Source of the DNA: Herpetosiphon sp042688385
GTDB lineage: Bacteria; Chloroflexota; Chloroflexia; Chloroflexales; Herpetosiphonaceae
DNA length: 64,000 nt
Assembly (NCBI RefSeq): GCF_042688385.1
Contig: NZ_JBHUPY010000007.1
Location: 310,001 to 374,000 of the forward strand
Direction: 5' to 3'
Made by a program: the position numbers and the translations under genes. This document shows positions 31,733 to 41,058 of this stretch, piece by piece (position 1 is the stretch's first letter; every line of letters begins with the position of its first letter). A model generated the notes under the pieces. That model was not told the origin of the DNA. It did no database searches and worked only from the letters and a program-made list of their open reading frames with translations.

Positions 31733-34045
31733 TTATGGTTGCGGATATATATACACAATATTGAGCGGGCTGATCCTATAATTCGCAATTGTACTTAAGT
31801 GCTGCCAACCAAGTTTGTCGCGCCTGAGCAGCGCGAGCGTATTAGCAACTTGCAGCACTACATGGCGAGCCGACCAATCGCTTCTGGCCCAACTTAGTGG
31901 TTGTGCAACCTGGATTAACTCGCGCGCTTGGCCTTGCGCGTCGATCATTGCTAAACTTGAATTAACAATCTGCTCATGGTGGATTAGATACCATTGGCTA
32001 TCGCCCGACCAATGCCCTTGATAATTTTGCGCCATAGGATCGCGCCATAGCTCCAAGCCAGTCCTAGCATCGATCATTCGGGCAACCCCATAGCTAAATG
32101 GCAATTGCTGCTCGAACACCATAACCCGCTCGCCATTGGGTGCGATTTCAAGTTTAAGCGTATGGTTGGGGTTGGTCGCCAGCAGCAATTGGCGTTGCTG
32201 CGATTCGATTGCATAGCTATACAGCTGATAATTCAGATCTTGATAGATGATCGTTGGCGAACCCAGCTTATACCAAAGTTGCTTGATTTCAGCAGTGTTG
32301 AGCAACCTTTGGGTTTGTGAACGATCCTCGGCCAAGGTTTGCCACAATCCATAAGCTTGATCACTATCTGGGTCGATGATGCCTGCCATGGTTAATTGAC
32401 GACCATCCCAGTACATTGGAATGATTAAATTTGGCGCGGTTGGCATTTCACCAAAATCAGAGGTTTGGCCGGTTTGCAGATCAAGCGCAAGGCAGCGTTT
32501 CACCCGTGAATCAGCTTTTGGCTCTGCATAATAGCGCGTGCAAATAACGACACTTTGATTATCGGACGCACTAACCGCGCCAAAATAATCCAAACAACAC
32601 CGTTCATTTGTGCCCAAATTGAGGGTAATTGTGGTTTGGTTGGTTGGGTCATACAGATCGATACCAAAGTCTTGCACTGCCAGGATCAATGGTGGAGCAT
32701 TCGAACGCGCAATCGTATGCCGAAATGGATCAACGATTGACGTATACGTGCCATCAGTTTTAATCTGGCGATATTCAGACCCAAGCCACCTCAAGAGCAA
32801 GGGTTGTGGCGCGGGTACGGGGCCAATCAGTTTGGTTTCTGGCTGGCTTAACGCTGCATCTGCAACCGCTGCTAGCTCTGGTTGAAAGAATGCTGGCAAT
32901 AGATCGAGTTTGGGGATCACAATAAACCCATCAAATTGCGCAAACTGCTCACCATCAAGCCGATCGCTGGTTGCTAAAAACTGGTTCGATTTACCAGTTC
33001 GCAAATCAAAGAAATCGAGGTTGCCTGTCGATTCCAGCATTAAAAGCCGATGCTCATCGAGAAACTGAAGATAAAATTGGCTACCTGGCTCAGATCCGTC
33101 GTAGCCGTCAACCAACAACTTCCGCTCCCACGAGCCAACAATCTTACCTTCACGATCATAGGCCATAATCTGTTCTAAATTACTTGAGGAGCTATGTTCC
33201 AAGCCAATTAAAACAACATAGCTAAGATCTGCCGAAACCAACATTTGCCCAAGCCGATTGCGCTTTGGCATGGCTTCGAGGGTGGTTTGTTTGAGGATTT
33301 GCTTGGTTGCAAGATCAAGTTCTGTGATAATCCCATTGCTCAACGCTAATACTCGCTTGCCATCAGCTGCGACTTGGACAAACTCAACGCCACTTAATCT
33401 GGCTTCGCCAAAGCGCGCCTGATCCTGATCGAATGGCAATAACTGACCATCGGCCAAGAGCCACAAACCATATGCGGTTGGCAAAAGGCTGGGGTAAGCA
33501 TTGACCAATGGAGTCTCAAGCTGGCGCAAGGCTAGGCCACTGCGGCTATCCAGCCCGCGCAAACGCACCGTGGCTGGCTGAAATGGATCATTGGTCGCTT
33601 GTTTTTCAATCAACCAAACTAGCTCATTAAACGGATCGTTGATCACATCTAAAATGGTGGTTTCGAACTGAGCTTGGCGGCTGATAATTGGCAGTTGCCA
33701 CAAACGCTGATTATCGCGCAACGAACGAGCTTCAAGCTGATAGGTATACTGGATAATCACAACTTCGCGTTCAGGATCAAGAGTTAACGCATAGCTTATG
33801 TCTACTGAATCATGCGCCGTACCACGCGCTTTGAGCGGTTTGCGGCCATCCCAAAGGAACATATACCGATCAGAATCGATAAATAAAACATGGTTACCAC
33901 CGAGATCAACCCCAGCGCCGCCAAGACTTGCCCCGTTTGGCGTGGCGGAAACAGTGGGCGTAGTTGGCGATTGCTGGGCTGCTTGGCAATTGCTCAAGAG
34001 CGCTATCAATCCGCCGAGCAAAAGCATTCGATACACCTTCTGCAT
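31733..34045 (-). CDS. Lipoprotein of the tandem array with a type C body (chimeric type D)
   Basis: A 770-residue lipoprotein. The first 20 residues (MQKVYRMLLLGGLIALLSNC) match the lipoprotein at 26926-29226 at 17 of 20 positions. From about residue 45 on it instead matches the membrane-anchored proteins at 29248 and 34067: LEARSLRDNQRLWQLP, IEKQATNDPFQPATVRL, RGLDSRSGLALRQ, RCLALDLQTGQTS, MYWDGRQLTMAG, and the tail NIVYIYPQP. So it is a lipoprotein leader joined to a type C body. Start ATG 34045 follows GAGGAAGTT; the longer frame begins with a TTG. It lies 21 bases after the gene at 34067-36394. Function unknown, surface-exposed by inference. Confidence 0.8.
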   Translation of the reverse strand: MQKVYRMLLLGGLIALLSNCQAAQQSPTTPTVSATPNGASLGGAGVDLGGNHVLFIDSDRYMFLWDGRKPLKARGTAHDSVDISYALTLDPEREVVIIQYTYQLEARSLRDNQRLWQLPIISRQAQFETTILDVINDPFNELVWLIEKQATNDPFQPATVRLRGLDSRSGLALRQLETPLVNAYPSLLPTAYGLWLLADGQLLPFDQDQARFGEARLSGVEFVQVAADGKRVLALSNGIITELDLATKQILKQTTLEAMPKRNRLGQMLVSADLSYVVLIGLEHSSSSNLEQIMAYDREGKIVGSWERKLLVDGYDGSEPGSQFYLQFLDEHRLLMLESTGNLDFFDLRTGKSNQFLATSDRLDGEQFAQFDGFIVIPKLDLLPAFFQPELAAVADAALSQPETKLIGPVPAPQPLLLRWLGSEYRQIKTDGTYTSIVDPFRHTIARSNAPPLILAVQDFGIDLYDPTNQTTITLNLGTNERCCLDYFGAVSASDNQSVVICTRYYAEPKADSRVKRCLALDLQTGQTSDFGEMPTAPNLIIPMYWDGRQLTMAGIIDPDSDQAYGLWQTLAEDRSQTQRLLNTAEIKQLWYKLGSPTIIYQDLNYQLYSYAIESQQRQLLLATNPNHTLKLEIAPNGERVMVFEQQLPFSYGVARMIDARTGLELWRDPMAQNYQGHWSGDSQWYLIHHEQIVNSSLAMIDAQGQARELIQVAQPLSWARSDWSARHVVLQVANTLALLRRDKLGWQHLSTIANYRISPLNIVYIYPQP

Positions 34046-34066
34046 AACTTCCTCATTCATCAACGT

Positions 34067-36394
34067 CTATGGTTGTGGATAAACATAAATAACCTTAAAG
34101 ACGTACAACCAAGTGCTGCGTACAATGCCGCTGAAACTGGCCAACGCCAACCAATGCTGATCAATGCGCTCGACAAGATACAAATCAGCATTCAGTTGCA
34201 AGGCTAAACGCTGGCCAAACCAATCGCTCTTGCGCAGCGTGAATTCATCAGCAAGCAGCAGTGATTCGCCCAACCGCCCTTGACGGCTCACACTAACCAA
34301 GCGTGAGTTAATCGCGTGGCTTTGGCCGATAAAGTAGACGTTACTATCGCCCGACCATTGGCCTTGAAATTGCCGCAACTGGTCGCGCCACAACTCCAAG
34401 CCCGTGCTGCTATCGAACATCAACAACGTGCCATAGCGCCAAGGGTAGCTTCGCTCAAACAGCATCATCGTTTGACCATCAGGCGCGATATCGATGCCAA
34501 GGGCCTTGGTATTACTGGTCGGCATCAGCATTTGGGCTTGGTGAGCCAAAATTGAATAGCTCTGAAGTTGATCGTCCCAATCGCGATAGACGACGGTGGG
34601 CGCACCAGCCATGTACCAAAGCTGGAGCATATCAGCCGAATCGAGCAAATGTGTGGCTTGGCTTGGCTCGTTGGCTGAGGCTTGCCACACCAAATAGCGA
34701 TCATTCCCAAATCCAGGAGTGTAGCCAACAATCGTTGCCTGCTGCCCATCCCAGTAAATCGGTGTTAGGTAAGTTGCGTCGGGCAGCTCAGCAAAAATTC
34801 TGGTTTGGCCAGTTTGCAGATCGAAGGCAAGACATTGATTGAAGCGCGAATCTTCGTTCATATCGAAACGATAGCTGTAGCAGAGCAAAATACTGCGATT
34901 ATCGGGCGCACTGACCCCTTCCAAATCACTCCAACCCAGAACATTAGCAAGCTCCAAATCAAGGGTGATCGTCGTTTGGTTAGTCGGGTCAAGAATCTGC
35001 AAGCTTGCGTCTGCCCGCGCAATTAACAATGGCGCTGCATTCCAACGGGCAAGGCTATAGATATTCGCTTGCTGCCAAATGCCACGCAAACCTTCAGTCG
35101 TAAGCTGCCTGGTTTGCTCCTCGTCGTTCAGCAACGCCAAGGGTTGGACTGCTAACGGCACAGGCGCAAGCGGAGCCTTAGCCGCAATCGCGCTATCGAC
35201 GGGTTTGAGCGCCGGTGGATCGACTGCTGGCATGAGCGAGCGCTTAGGAATAAGCGCAAAACTCGCATAATTTGGTTGCTCAGCCATAGGGCTAGTCGCC
35301 AGATCCATGAAGAAGCTTTGGTCGGTTGCCAGCTCGATAATTTCAAAGAGGTCAGTGTTATGCAGCAGGATTAAATGTTGATTATCGAGAAAGCGAATCC
35401 GTTGCCTACCATCTCTATGCTCAGAATAATCCCCATAATAGACTAATGGGCGTTGCCACAAACCAAGCGGGTTGCCAGCCCGATCGTAGGCAAAAATCTC
35501 GAGCGCTGAACCCAGGGTGTCGGAGCTATCGATAACCACAACTACAGTCTTGAGGTCAGGCGAAACTACTAGCTGTTGAAGCCGATCAAGCTGTGCTAGG
35601 TGCGAAAATTCGGTTTGGTTGAGCGTTTGACGCTTGAGCAGATCGATCTCGCTGATTATGCCCGCGCCAAAAACCAGCGCCCGCTGCCCATCGGCTGCCA
35701 CCGCAGCAAACTCTAGTTGGCTAAAGAATGGTTCGCCAAAACCATCACGAGCTGCATCAAAGCCAAACAACTGGCCATCGGCCAAGAGCCATGGGCCAGC
35801 AGCGGTTGGCAAGACCTGCGGTTGTTCGTGTACCAACGGCGCTTGATACTGGCGCAATACCACGCCACTGCGGCTATCCAGCCCGCGCAAACGTACCGTT
35901 GCAGGCTGAAATGGGTCATTGGTGGTTTGTTTTTCCAGCAACCAGACCAGCTGCGCAAAAGGATCATGAACCACATCCACAATCGTGGTTTCGAATTGGG
36001 CTGCTTGGCTGTGAATGGGCACGTGCCATAAACGCTGATTATCGCGCAGCGAACGGGCTTCGAGCCAAACAGAATTGCGACTCAACAGCACCTCACGCTC
36101 GCGATCAAGTGTGATCGTCACATTCCAAGCGGCGAGCGTGCCTCTGGGTTCGGGCTGATTAACGCCATCCCAAAATTTAAGCTCCGCCTTGCTGCCAACC
36201 AATAAGAGCTGCTGATCGCCCAGCGGCGTACTTGGGGTTATGGCTGCCTGTTGCGTTGGCTCGGGCGCTGGCGATGCTGGAGTTTGGGTGGTTAACATCA
36301 GTGTGATCAATAAACCAACCCCAGCCAGCACTGGCAATATGTACCAGTTGTGCCATGAACGACCAATTTTGGTGTGCTGCGAATGCTCTTCCAT
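34067..36394 (-). CDS. Membrane-anchored protein of the tandem propeller-like array (type C)
   Basis: A 775-residue paralog of the protein at 29248-31653, collinear with it over its whole length. It has the polar start EEHSQHTKIGRSWHNW, a membrane segment (ILPVLAGVGLLITLML), a short Pro/Ala/Thr linker (~35-52), and then repeats such as LLLVGSKAELKFWDG, REREVLLSRN, LEARSLRDNQRLWHVP, RLRGLDSRSGVVLRQYQ, IYWDGQQATIVG and SSTGLELWRDQL. It ends VIYVYPQP. ATG 36394 has AGAGGA 6 bases upstream; the longer frame starts with TTG. Its body recurs in the next gene (31733-34045) behind a different membrane anchor. No catalytic motif is recognisable. Confidence 0.8.
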   Translation of the reverse strand: MEEHSQHTKIGRSWHNWYILPVLAGVGLLITLMLTTQTPASPAPEPTQQAAITPSTPLGDQQLLLVGSKAELKFWDGVNQPEPRGTLAAWNVTITLDREREVLLSRNSVWLEARSLRDNQRLWHVPIHSQAAQFETTIVDVVHDPFAQLVWLLEKQTTNDPFQPATVRLRGLDSRSGVVLRQYQAPLVHEQPQVLPTAAGPWLLADGQLFGFDAARDGFGEPFFSQLEFAAVAADGQRALVFGAGIISEIDLLKRQTLNQTEFSHLAQLDRLQQLVVSPDLKTVVVVIDSSDTLGSALEIFAYDRAGNPLGLWQRPLVYYGDYSEHRDGRQRIRFLDNQHLILLHNTDLFEIIELATDQSFFMDLATSPMAEQPNYASFALIPKRSLMPAVDPPALKPVDSAIAAKAPLAPVPLAVQPLALLNDEEQTRQLTTEGLRGIWQQANIYSLARWNAAPLLIARADASLQILDPTNQTTITLDLELANVLGWSDLEGVSAPDNRSILLCYSYRFDMNEDSRFNQCLAFDLQTGQTRIFAELPDATYLTPIYWDGQQATIVGYTPGFGNDRYLVWQASANEPSQATHLLDSADMLQLWYMAGAPTVVYRDWDDQLQSYSILAHQAQMLMPTSNTKALGIDIAPDGQTMMLFERSYPWRYGTLLMFDSSTGLELWRDQLRQFQGQWSGDSNVYFIGQSHAINSRLVSVSRQGRLGESLLLADEFTLRKSDWFGQRLALQLNADLYLVERIDQHWLALASFSGIVRSTWLYVFKVIYVYPQP

Positions 36395-36432
36395 CAACAA
36401 TCCTCTCAGGGTATACAGTTTTACGCATTGGC

Positions 36433-36545
36433 TTAGCGGGGATACACATAGCGTACCCTGCTTCTAGGCGTGGCTTCGAGTTGGATGCGCCAAGCAAGCT
36501 CCCAATCTGCATCAGTTAGCTCAAATTGGGCAATCGGTTGGCGGC
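36433..36545 (-). pseudogene. Out-of-frame remnant of the C-terminal end of the type B paralog
   Basis: Directly after the stop of the gene at 36521, another frame reads FELTDADWELAWRIQLEAT, then PRSRVRYVYPR and TAA (36435-36433). This matches the ends of the two complete paralogs (WRI...YVYPR in 38191-40872, WRM...YLYPR in 41059-43722). It overlaps the last codons of the 504-residue frame and has no start of its own. It is the leftover tail of a longer gene after an internal deletion with frameshift. Confidence 0.75.
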
Positions 36546-38035
36546 GCTAAAGGCGCAGGAGTTGCCAAAGAGTCAAGCACATAATTTGGCGTGGGCGTTG
36601 GGTCGACTATTGCGTGAAACGCTGGGCCTAAAGGCTCAACCGCTGCCCCAACGACTTCGCCCAGCCAATAAATCTGTTGGGTATGCGCTTCAATCGGAGC
36701 TACGAAACTCTCAGTTGTGTCGGTTGAGCTATTCCAGCGATACACCAACGAGTGGTAAAAAAGCAGCTCTACGCTGGTCGGCGCTTCAAGCCATTGGTCA
36801 GCAATGCTTGCTGGGTAAAATAAGGTAGACGAATTCTGAAAACGCCGTGTTTGCAGTTCACCATCGGTTAATCGGTAGACCGAATAGTAATTCCGCTGTT
36901 GATTAATATCGACTTCTTTTGCATTTGTATCACTCTTAACCAGCAACATGGTCTGATCAAGCGCTAAGATACTCCCGAATATCTCGCCCTTGATCGGTTG
37001 CTTTAAGCGCACTCTGCGCTCGGCCCCAGTCGCCCAATTGATCAAGCCCAGCTCGTCGCTAGTGCGAAAAATAGCCAATTCAGTTTGTTGGCCATCGCCC
37101 ATAAGCGTGTTGTTGTAGCTCATTCCAAAGCTGGTCTGCAGGTTGGTCGCCGTGTCTAAGCGATAGAGTTGGCGCTGCTGCACAAACCAAATCTGGCCAG
37201 CAGCGGTCACCACTGGCGCGCTATCCGGCTGAAACTGAAGATCGTTGCTTGGAGCTAACGCCCGACCATCAGCCAAGGCCAAATAGCTTAAGTGCCAAAG
37301 ATTGGGCTGTTCGCCTTGCTCAAGCAAATACATGCCAGTTTTGGCCTGATCAAGCGCAAGCTTGCCGCCAAATTGATTGGGCAATAGCTGGTAGCGCCAG
37401 CGCTCACGCTTGCTCAGCAAATCGATTGCAATCAATTGCCGATTGCGGGGGATCAGCACAGTTTGCTGGGCTGGCAACAGCGCAACCAAGCCCTCGCTAT
37501 TGGCATCAATCGCAGCAATTGGCACTAATTGATTGGGATCGGCACGGTTCAAATAAACCTGCGAGCCAGCAGTATCGCGATTGATTAGATAGATATGGCG
37601 CTCAAACGCAGGTTCTGGAATTGCGGTTACAGTTGGCAATGGCGAAGCAGTGGCAAAAATAGCACGGGTCGCGACCGCCAGCGGAACAGCATCTGGCTTA
37701 ATCGGTTCGGGCTTAATCAGCTCAGGGTCAAGCGTGGCTAGTGGGCCAAGTTGGTTGATTGGCAGCGCTGTGCGAGCTTGAGCACTTGGCGTGGCACGAG
37801 GAGTTGTGCTTGGAAATAGAACAATCGTGGCGGTCGGGCTGGGTTTAATCGTGGGCGAGGCAGCAAGCGCCACGGCTGTTGGCTGCTTGGTAGGGCTAGG
37901 TTGGGCTTGATCAACAGCGCTTAAACCAAACAGCATACGCAGAACTAAGCCAAGCCCAATTACTGTGCAACTCAGCAGCAAAACCTGCCAACGGCGCACG
38001 TCATTACGAGCCTTGGCGGCAGAACGATCATCCAT
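36521..38035 (-). CDS. Truncated member of the tandem array (type B)
   Basis: A 504-residue paralog of the two ~890-residue proteins upstream. It has a polar start (DDRSAAKARNDVRRW), a membrane segment (~20-40, LLSCTVIGLGLVLRMLFGL), a long Pro/Thr linker (~45-135), and the first propeller-like half (VALLPAQQTVLIPRNRQL, AIDLLSKRERWRY, FVQQRQLYRLDTATN). It stops just after the block IYWLGEVVGAAVEPLGP, where the others continue for about 390 residues. The next ~35 codons of the family tail survive out of frame (36433-36545), so this is a recent internal deletion. The shortened protein has an intact ribosome site (GAGAGGG before ATG 38035) and could still be made. Confidence 0.75.
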   Translation of the reverse strand: MDDRSAAKARNDVRRWQVLLLSCTVIGLGLVLRMLFGLSAVDQAQPSPTKQPTAVALAASPTIKPSPTATIVLFPSTTPRATPSAQARTALPINQLGPLATLDPELIKPEPIKPDAVPLAVATRAIFATASPLPTVTAIPEPAFERHIYLINRDTAGSQVYLNRADPNQLVPIAAIDANSEGLVALLPAQQTVLIPRNRQLIAIDLLSKRERWRYQLLPNQFGGKLALDQAKTGMYLLEQGEQPNLWHLSYLALADGRALAPSNDLQFQPDSAPVVTAAGQIWFVQQRQLYRLDTATNLQTSFGMSYNNTLMGDGQQTELAIFRTSDELGLINWATGAERRVRLKQPIKGEIFGSILALDQTMLLVKSDTNAKEVDINQQRNYYSVYRLTDGELQTRRFQNSSTLFYPASIADQWLEAPTSVELLFYHSLVYRWNSSTDTTESFVAPIEAHTQQIYWLGEVVGAAVEPLGPAFHAIVDPTPTPNYVLDSLATPAPLAPPTDCPI

Positions 38036-38141
38036 CAGCAAACCCTCTCACTCGTGCTTGACCATGGGGAATAGTACGATCAAGCCTAGCGTAAGCGTCA
38101 TGGGTTGCACAATGATAGCAAGCTGATGCCAAGCTGAGTCG

Positions 38142-38181
38142 GGGGCTGAGGATCATAACCTGTGATCCAATCCCCAGCCCC
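38142..38181 (-). other. Hairpin between two array genes
   Basis: GGGGCTG (38142-38148) pairs with CAGCCCC (38175-38181), and an inner GGATCA pairs with TGATCC. There is no T run on the minus strand, so it may be an intercistronic stability element or weak terminator after the gene at 38191-40872. Confidence 0.45.
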
Positions 38182-38190
38182 TCTATTCAA

Positions 38191-40872
38191 TTAACGTGGA
38201 TACACATAATAAATCTCTTCGGAAAGGCCAACATCCTCGCTAATCCGCCAATCAATCTGCAATGCTTGGCCATCCCAGCTAAGTTGTTCAAGGCTTGGTT
38301 GCCACAAATGCTGGGCCAGTAGCGTTTTGCCATCGTTATACAAGGCTACTGGTTTTTTGAGCGGATCACGCTTTGTACTAAATACGAGGCTTGGTTGTTG
38401 GGCGTTATAAACGCCAAGCCGTTGTTCGCGGACAATATTCCCAAAATCCAGCAACAACCAACGGCCATCAGGCGACCATAAAAATGGGCTTTCGCTACTC
38501 TCGGAATACGCGCCTGAATCTAGTTGATACCAGCGTTGCTGCTCAAGCTGGTATAAGGCCGGAGCACTACTGCCATCAGCTGTTGGCAACATAAAAGCAA
38601 AGCTATTGCCTTCGGGCGAAAAACTCAGCGCATCGGCGGCTAATGGCAGCAAGGGCAGAGCAATATCGTGGCTCTGCTGCTTAACCAAATCGAGCACTCG
38701 CAGCAGCATCGTTTTATTAGCAGCCGCCAGCGGGTAGATGAGCCAGCGTTGATTGGGCGCAACATACACCCGGGCCAGAATCGCATTGCTCACATCAGGA
38801 ATGTTGGCCACAATCGCGGGAATTTCAGCGATTTTTTCGGCTTGGAATGGCGGCCCGAGCTGCACCCGCCAAAGCGGTTGCGGGTTTTTGCTGGTTTGCA
38901 GAAAATAGATGCTATCGCCTTGCCAAGCAAGTGGCTTAGCCCATTTCAATTCTGGCCAGGTGCGTGAATCGGCGAGCACATTCCATTCGCCAGTTTGGGT
39001 ATTGATTTGCAGCAGTTGACTTGCCCCGATAAATTGATCGTTGCTGCGCATATCTTGGCCTACCACCACCATGCTTTGATAATTTGGCGCAAGCATGCTG
39101 TCGATAAAACTTTCGTCGTTCAGAATCTTTTCAAATTTCCATTCGACAATTTGCTGGCTCACCGGATCAAGCAATTGCCATGTTGTTAATTTGGGGTGTT
39201 GCAGCACTAAGGGCGGCTGATTATAGCGCTCAAACAGCCTAGCGCCTTCCTCAACCAATACTTCAAGCGTTTGATCAGACGATAGCCGTTGCAAGCGTAA
39301 ATCTAGGCCAAGCCGATCGCCAAAAATTGCCACTGGCTGAATGCTTGGAGGCTGAATCGTTGGCAAATTCGGCTGATCATACATTGGCACCATGGTTGGT
39401 AATGGGGTAACCGCCGCTTGATATTCGCTATTCGCCAGATTAATCGCCGGGCCAGCGATCTCACCCAGCCATGCGATGCGATGATCGCCCCACACTGAAG
39501 CCGGAACAACCTCGGTCAAGCTATTGGTTGCTACATTCCAACGGCTAACCAACCGCTGCTCACGCTCCCAATCGAAGCTTGAGATGAACCATTGATCGGC
39601 AGTTATGCCGGGATAGATTGAGCTAAGGCTGTCAAATTCGCTAATCCCAAGCAACTGCCCAGTTCGCAGGTTGTAGACCGAGCTGAAATACCGATCGTCA
39701 ACGCGTGGATCATCGCTACTGATCATGCTCTTAACCACCAAGGTTTGTTGGTTATGCGAGAACATGGCGCTGAGCAGATTGCCTTGAAACGGCGGATTTA
39801 ATGCTACTTGCTGCTCATTGCCACTCGCCCAATCGATCAGGCTCAACGTGGTTGGTGCACGAAACACGCCTAAGAATGGTTGTGTGCCATCACCAACAAT
39901 CTCATTCTTATTAAGCGCACCAACATCGCGTTTAGCCATGGTTATGGGGTCAAATTGAAACAGTTTATCCTCTTCGATGCCCCAAATCTTGCCATCGCTG
40001 GTCATGATATGGCTATGGCCTGGGAGAGTTAATGAGCTTGGGCCAGCAAGCAGTTGAGCATCCTGAATTGTGTGATGGCTCCACGCCCAACTTGCATCAA
40101 CGCTACTCTGATCAAGCACATAGACCCCGCTGCCAGTTTGATCGATCGTCAGCATCGCTTTATGTTCATACTGGTTTTTGGGCAATAATTGCATACTCCA
40201 ACGCGGCTGGCCCGTTTTGATGTCAATTGCAAATAAGCTTTGATTGCGCGGCAGCAGCAAGGTTTGTTGCTCGGGCAACAGTGCCATAAAGCTTGCTGCA
40301 TACTCATCGACGGTCGCAATTGGCACAAAGCCTGTGGCCGCAACTCGTACCAATTGATATTGCTCTGTATCAGCACGCACAATAATTGCATAGCTATGAG
40401 TTTGGCCAACTGGCGTAGCTTGCGCAGTGAGGGTTGGCAACGGCGTAGGCGTTTGAAGCCCAAGCGTTGCTGCGGGAATCGTCGTTGTTGGTTGTTGAAT
40501 AACGGGCACAATCGTTGGCAACAACTCAGCATCATGCAGATCCTTGGTTGGAACGCTGGTGAATGCTGGCTCAATCGTCGCTAAGCGAAACTCGCCTGGG
40601 TCTGCTGGCAAAACTTGGATTGGCGGCGCTGATTGCTCTGGTTGCCAGGCAGGAAATGGTGCAGCGATCAAGGTCGGGCTAGGTTGAATACTTGGCGTAG
40701 CTGAACCAAGCAAGGCCACCGCACTCGCTTCAACATGCGCTTCATCAAGCGTACTTGGCATGAATGTGAGCACCAGCATCAAGCCAATTAAGCCCAGCGC
40801 ACCAAGCACTGGCAATACCCGCCACCAATTACGATCCTTGCTCAGTTTCACTCGTTCCCGTTGTGGTTGCAT
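38191..40872 (-). CDS. Membrane-anchored protein of the tandem propeller-like array (type A')
   Basis: An 893-residue protein very similar to its upstream neighbour (41059-43722): MQPQRERVKL start, KDRNWWRVLPV, a membrane segment (GALGLIGLMLVLTFM, ~28-43), a long Pro/Thr/Ile linker (~45-165) and two propeller-like halves (for example FMALLPEQQTLLLPRNQSL, GISEFDSLSSIYPGI, IAWLGEIAGPAI, ADSRTWPELKWAKPLAWQG, WSPDGRWLLLDFG). It ends EIYYVYPR. ATG 40872 has GAGGAG 8 bases upstream; the longer frame begins at a TTG. The DNA just upstream is also copied from the neighbour's leader, so whole gene plus leader was duplicated. Function is unknown; no catalytic motif is seen. Confidence 0.8.
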   Translation of the reverse strand: MQPQRERVKLSKDRNWWRVLPVLGALGLIGLMLVLTFMPSTLDEAHVEASAVALLGSATPSIQPSPTLIAAPFPAWQPEQSAPPIQVLPADPGEFRLATIEPAFTSVPTKDLHDAELLPTIVPVIQQPTTTIPAATLGLQTPTPLPTLTAQATPVGQTHSYAIIVRADTEQYQLVRVAATGFVPIATVDEYAASFMALLPEQQTLLLPRNQSLFAIDIKTGQPRWSMQLLPKNQYEHKAMLTIDQTGSGVYVLDQSSVDASWAWSHHTIQDAQLLAGPSSLTLPGHSHIMTSDGKIWGIEEDKLFQFDPITMAKRDVGALNKNEIVGDGTQPFLGVFRAPTTLSLIDWASGNEQQVALNPPFQGNLLSAMFSHNQQTLVVKSMISSDDPRVDDRYFSSVYNLRTGQLLGISEFDSLSSIYPGITADQWFISSFDWEREQRLVSRWNVATNSLTEVVPASVWGDHRIAWLGEIAGPAINLANSEYQAAVTPLPTMVPMYDQPNLPTIQPPSIQPVAIFGDRLGLDLRLQRLSSDQTLEVLVEEGARLFERYNQPPLVLQHPKLTTWQLLDPVSQQIVEWKFEKILNDESFIDSMLAPNYQSMVVVGQDMRSNDQFIGASQLLQINTQTGEWNVLADSRTWPELKWAKPLAWQGDSIYFLQTSKNPQPLWRVQLGPPFQAEKIAEIPAIVANIPDVSNAILARVYVAPNQRWLIYPLAAANKTMLLRVLDLVKQQSHDIALPLLPLAADALSFSPEGNSFAFMLPTADGSSAPALYQLEQQRWYQLDSGAYSESSESPFLWSPDGRWLLLDFGNIVREQRLGVYNAQQPSLVFSTKRDPLKKPVALYNDGKTLLAQHLWQPSLEQLSWDGQALQIDWRISEDVGLSEEIYYVYPR

Positions 40873-40884
40873 CGATATTGCTCC

Positions 40885-41055
40885 TCTATTCAATCATGAG
40901 TGGCTATAGGCTATGGGCTTTGGGAACCGCGAAGCACACGAAGGTTTCCTTTTTTAGCCACGAATTGCCCGAAGCATAGATTGTAGTCACAGATTTTTTG
41001 CCTTCTGCCTTTTGCCTTTTGCCTTCATCCCCGATCCCCAACCCCCGATCCCCAA
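40885..41055. repeat. Duplicated leader and dispersed words between array genes
   Basis: ATTCAATCATGAGTGGC and GGCTATGGGCTTT (40888-40921) copy the leader of the upstream paralog (43739-43775). Next come GAACCGCGAAGCACACGAAGG, TGCCTTTTGCCTTTTGCC and CCCCGATCCCCAACCCCCG words. No gene is present. Confidence 0.7.
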
Positions 41056-41058
41056 CCC

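Noticed and set aside
36177..36512. 111-codon frame starting MQIGSLLGASNSK
   Set aside because: It runs through the remnant tail of the type B paralog and into the next gene in a wrong phase; the tail frame with RYVYPR is the meaningful one.
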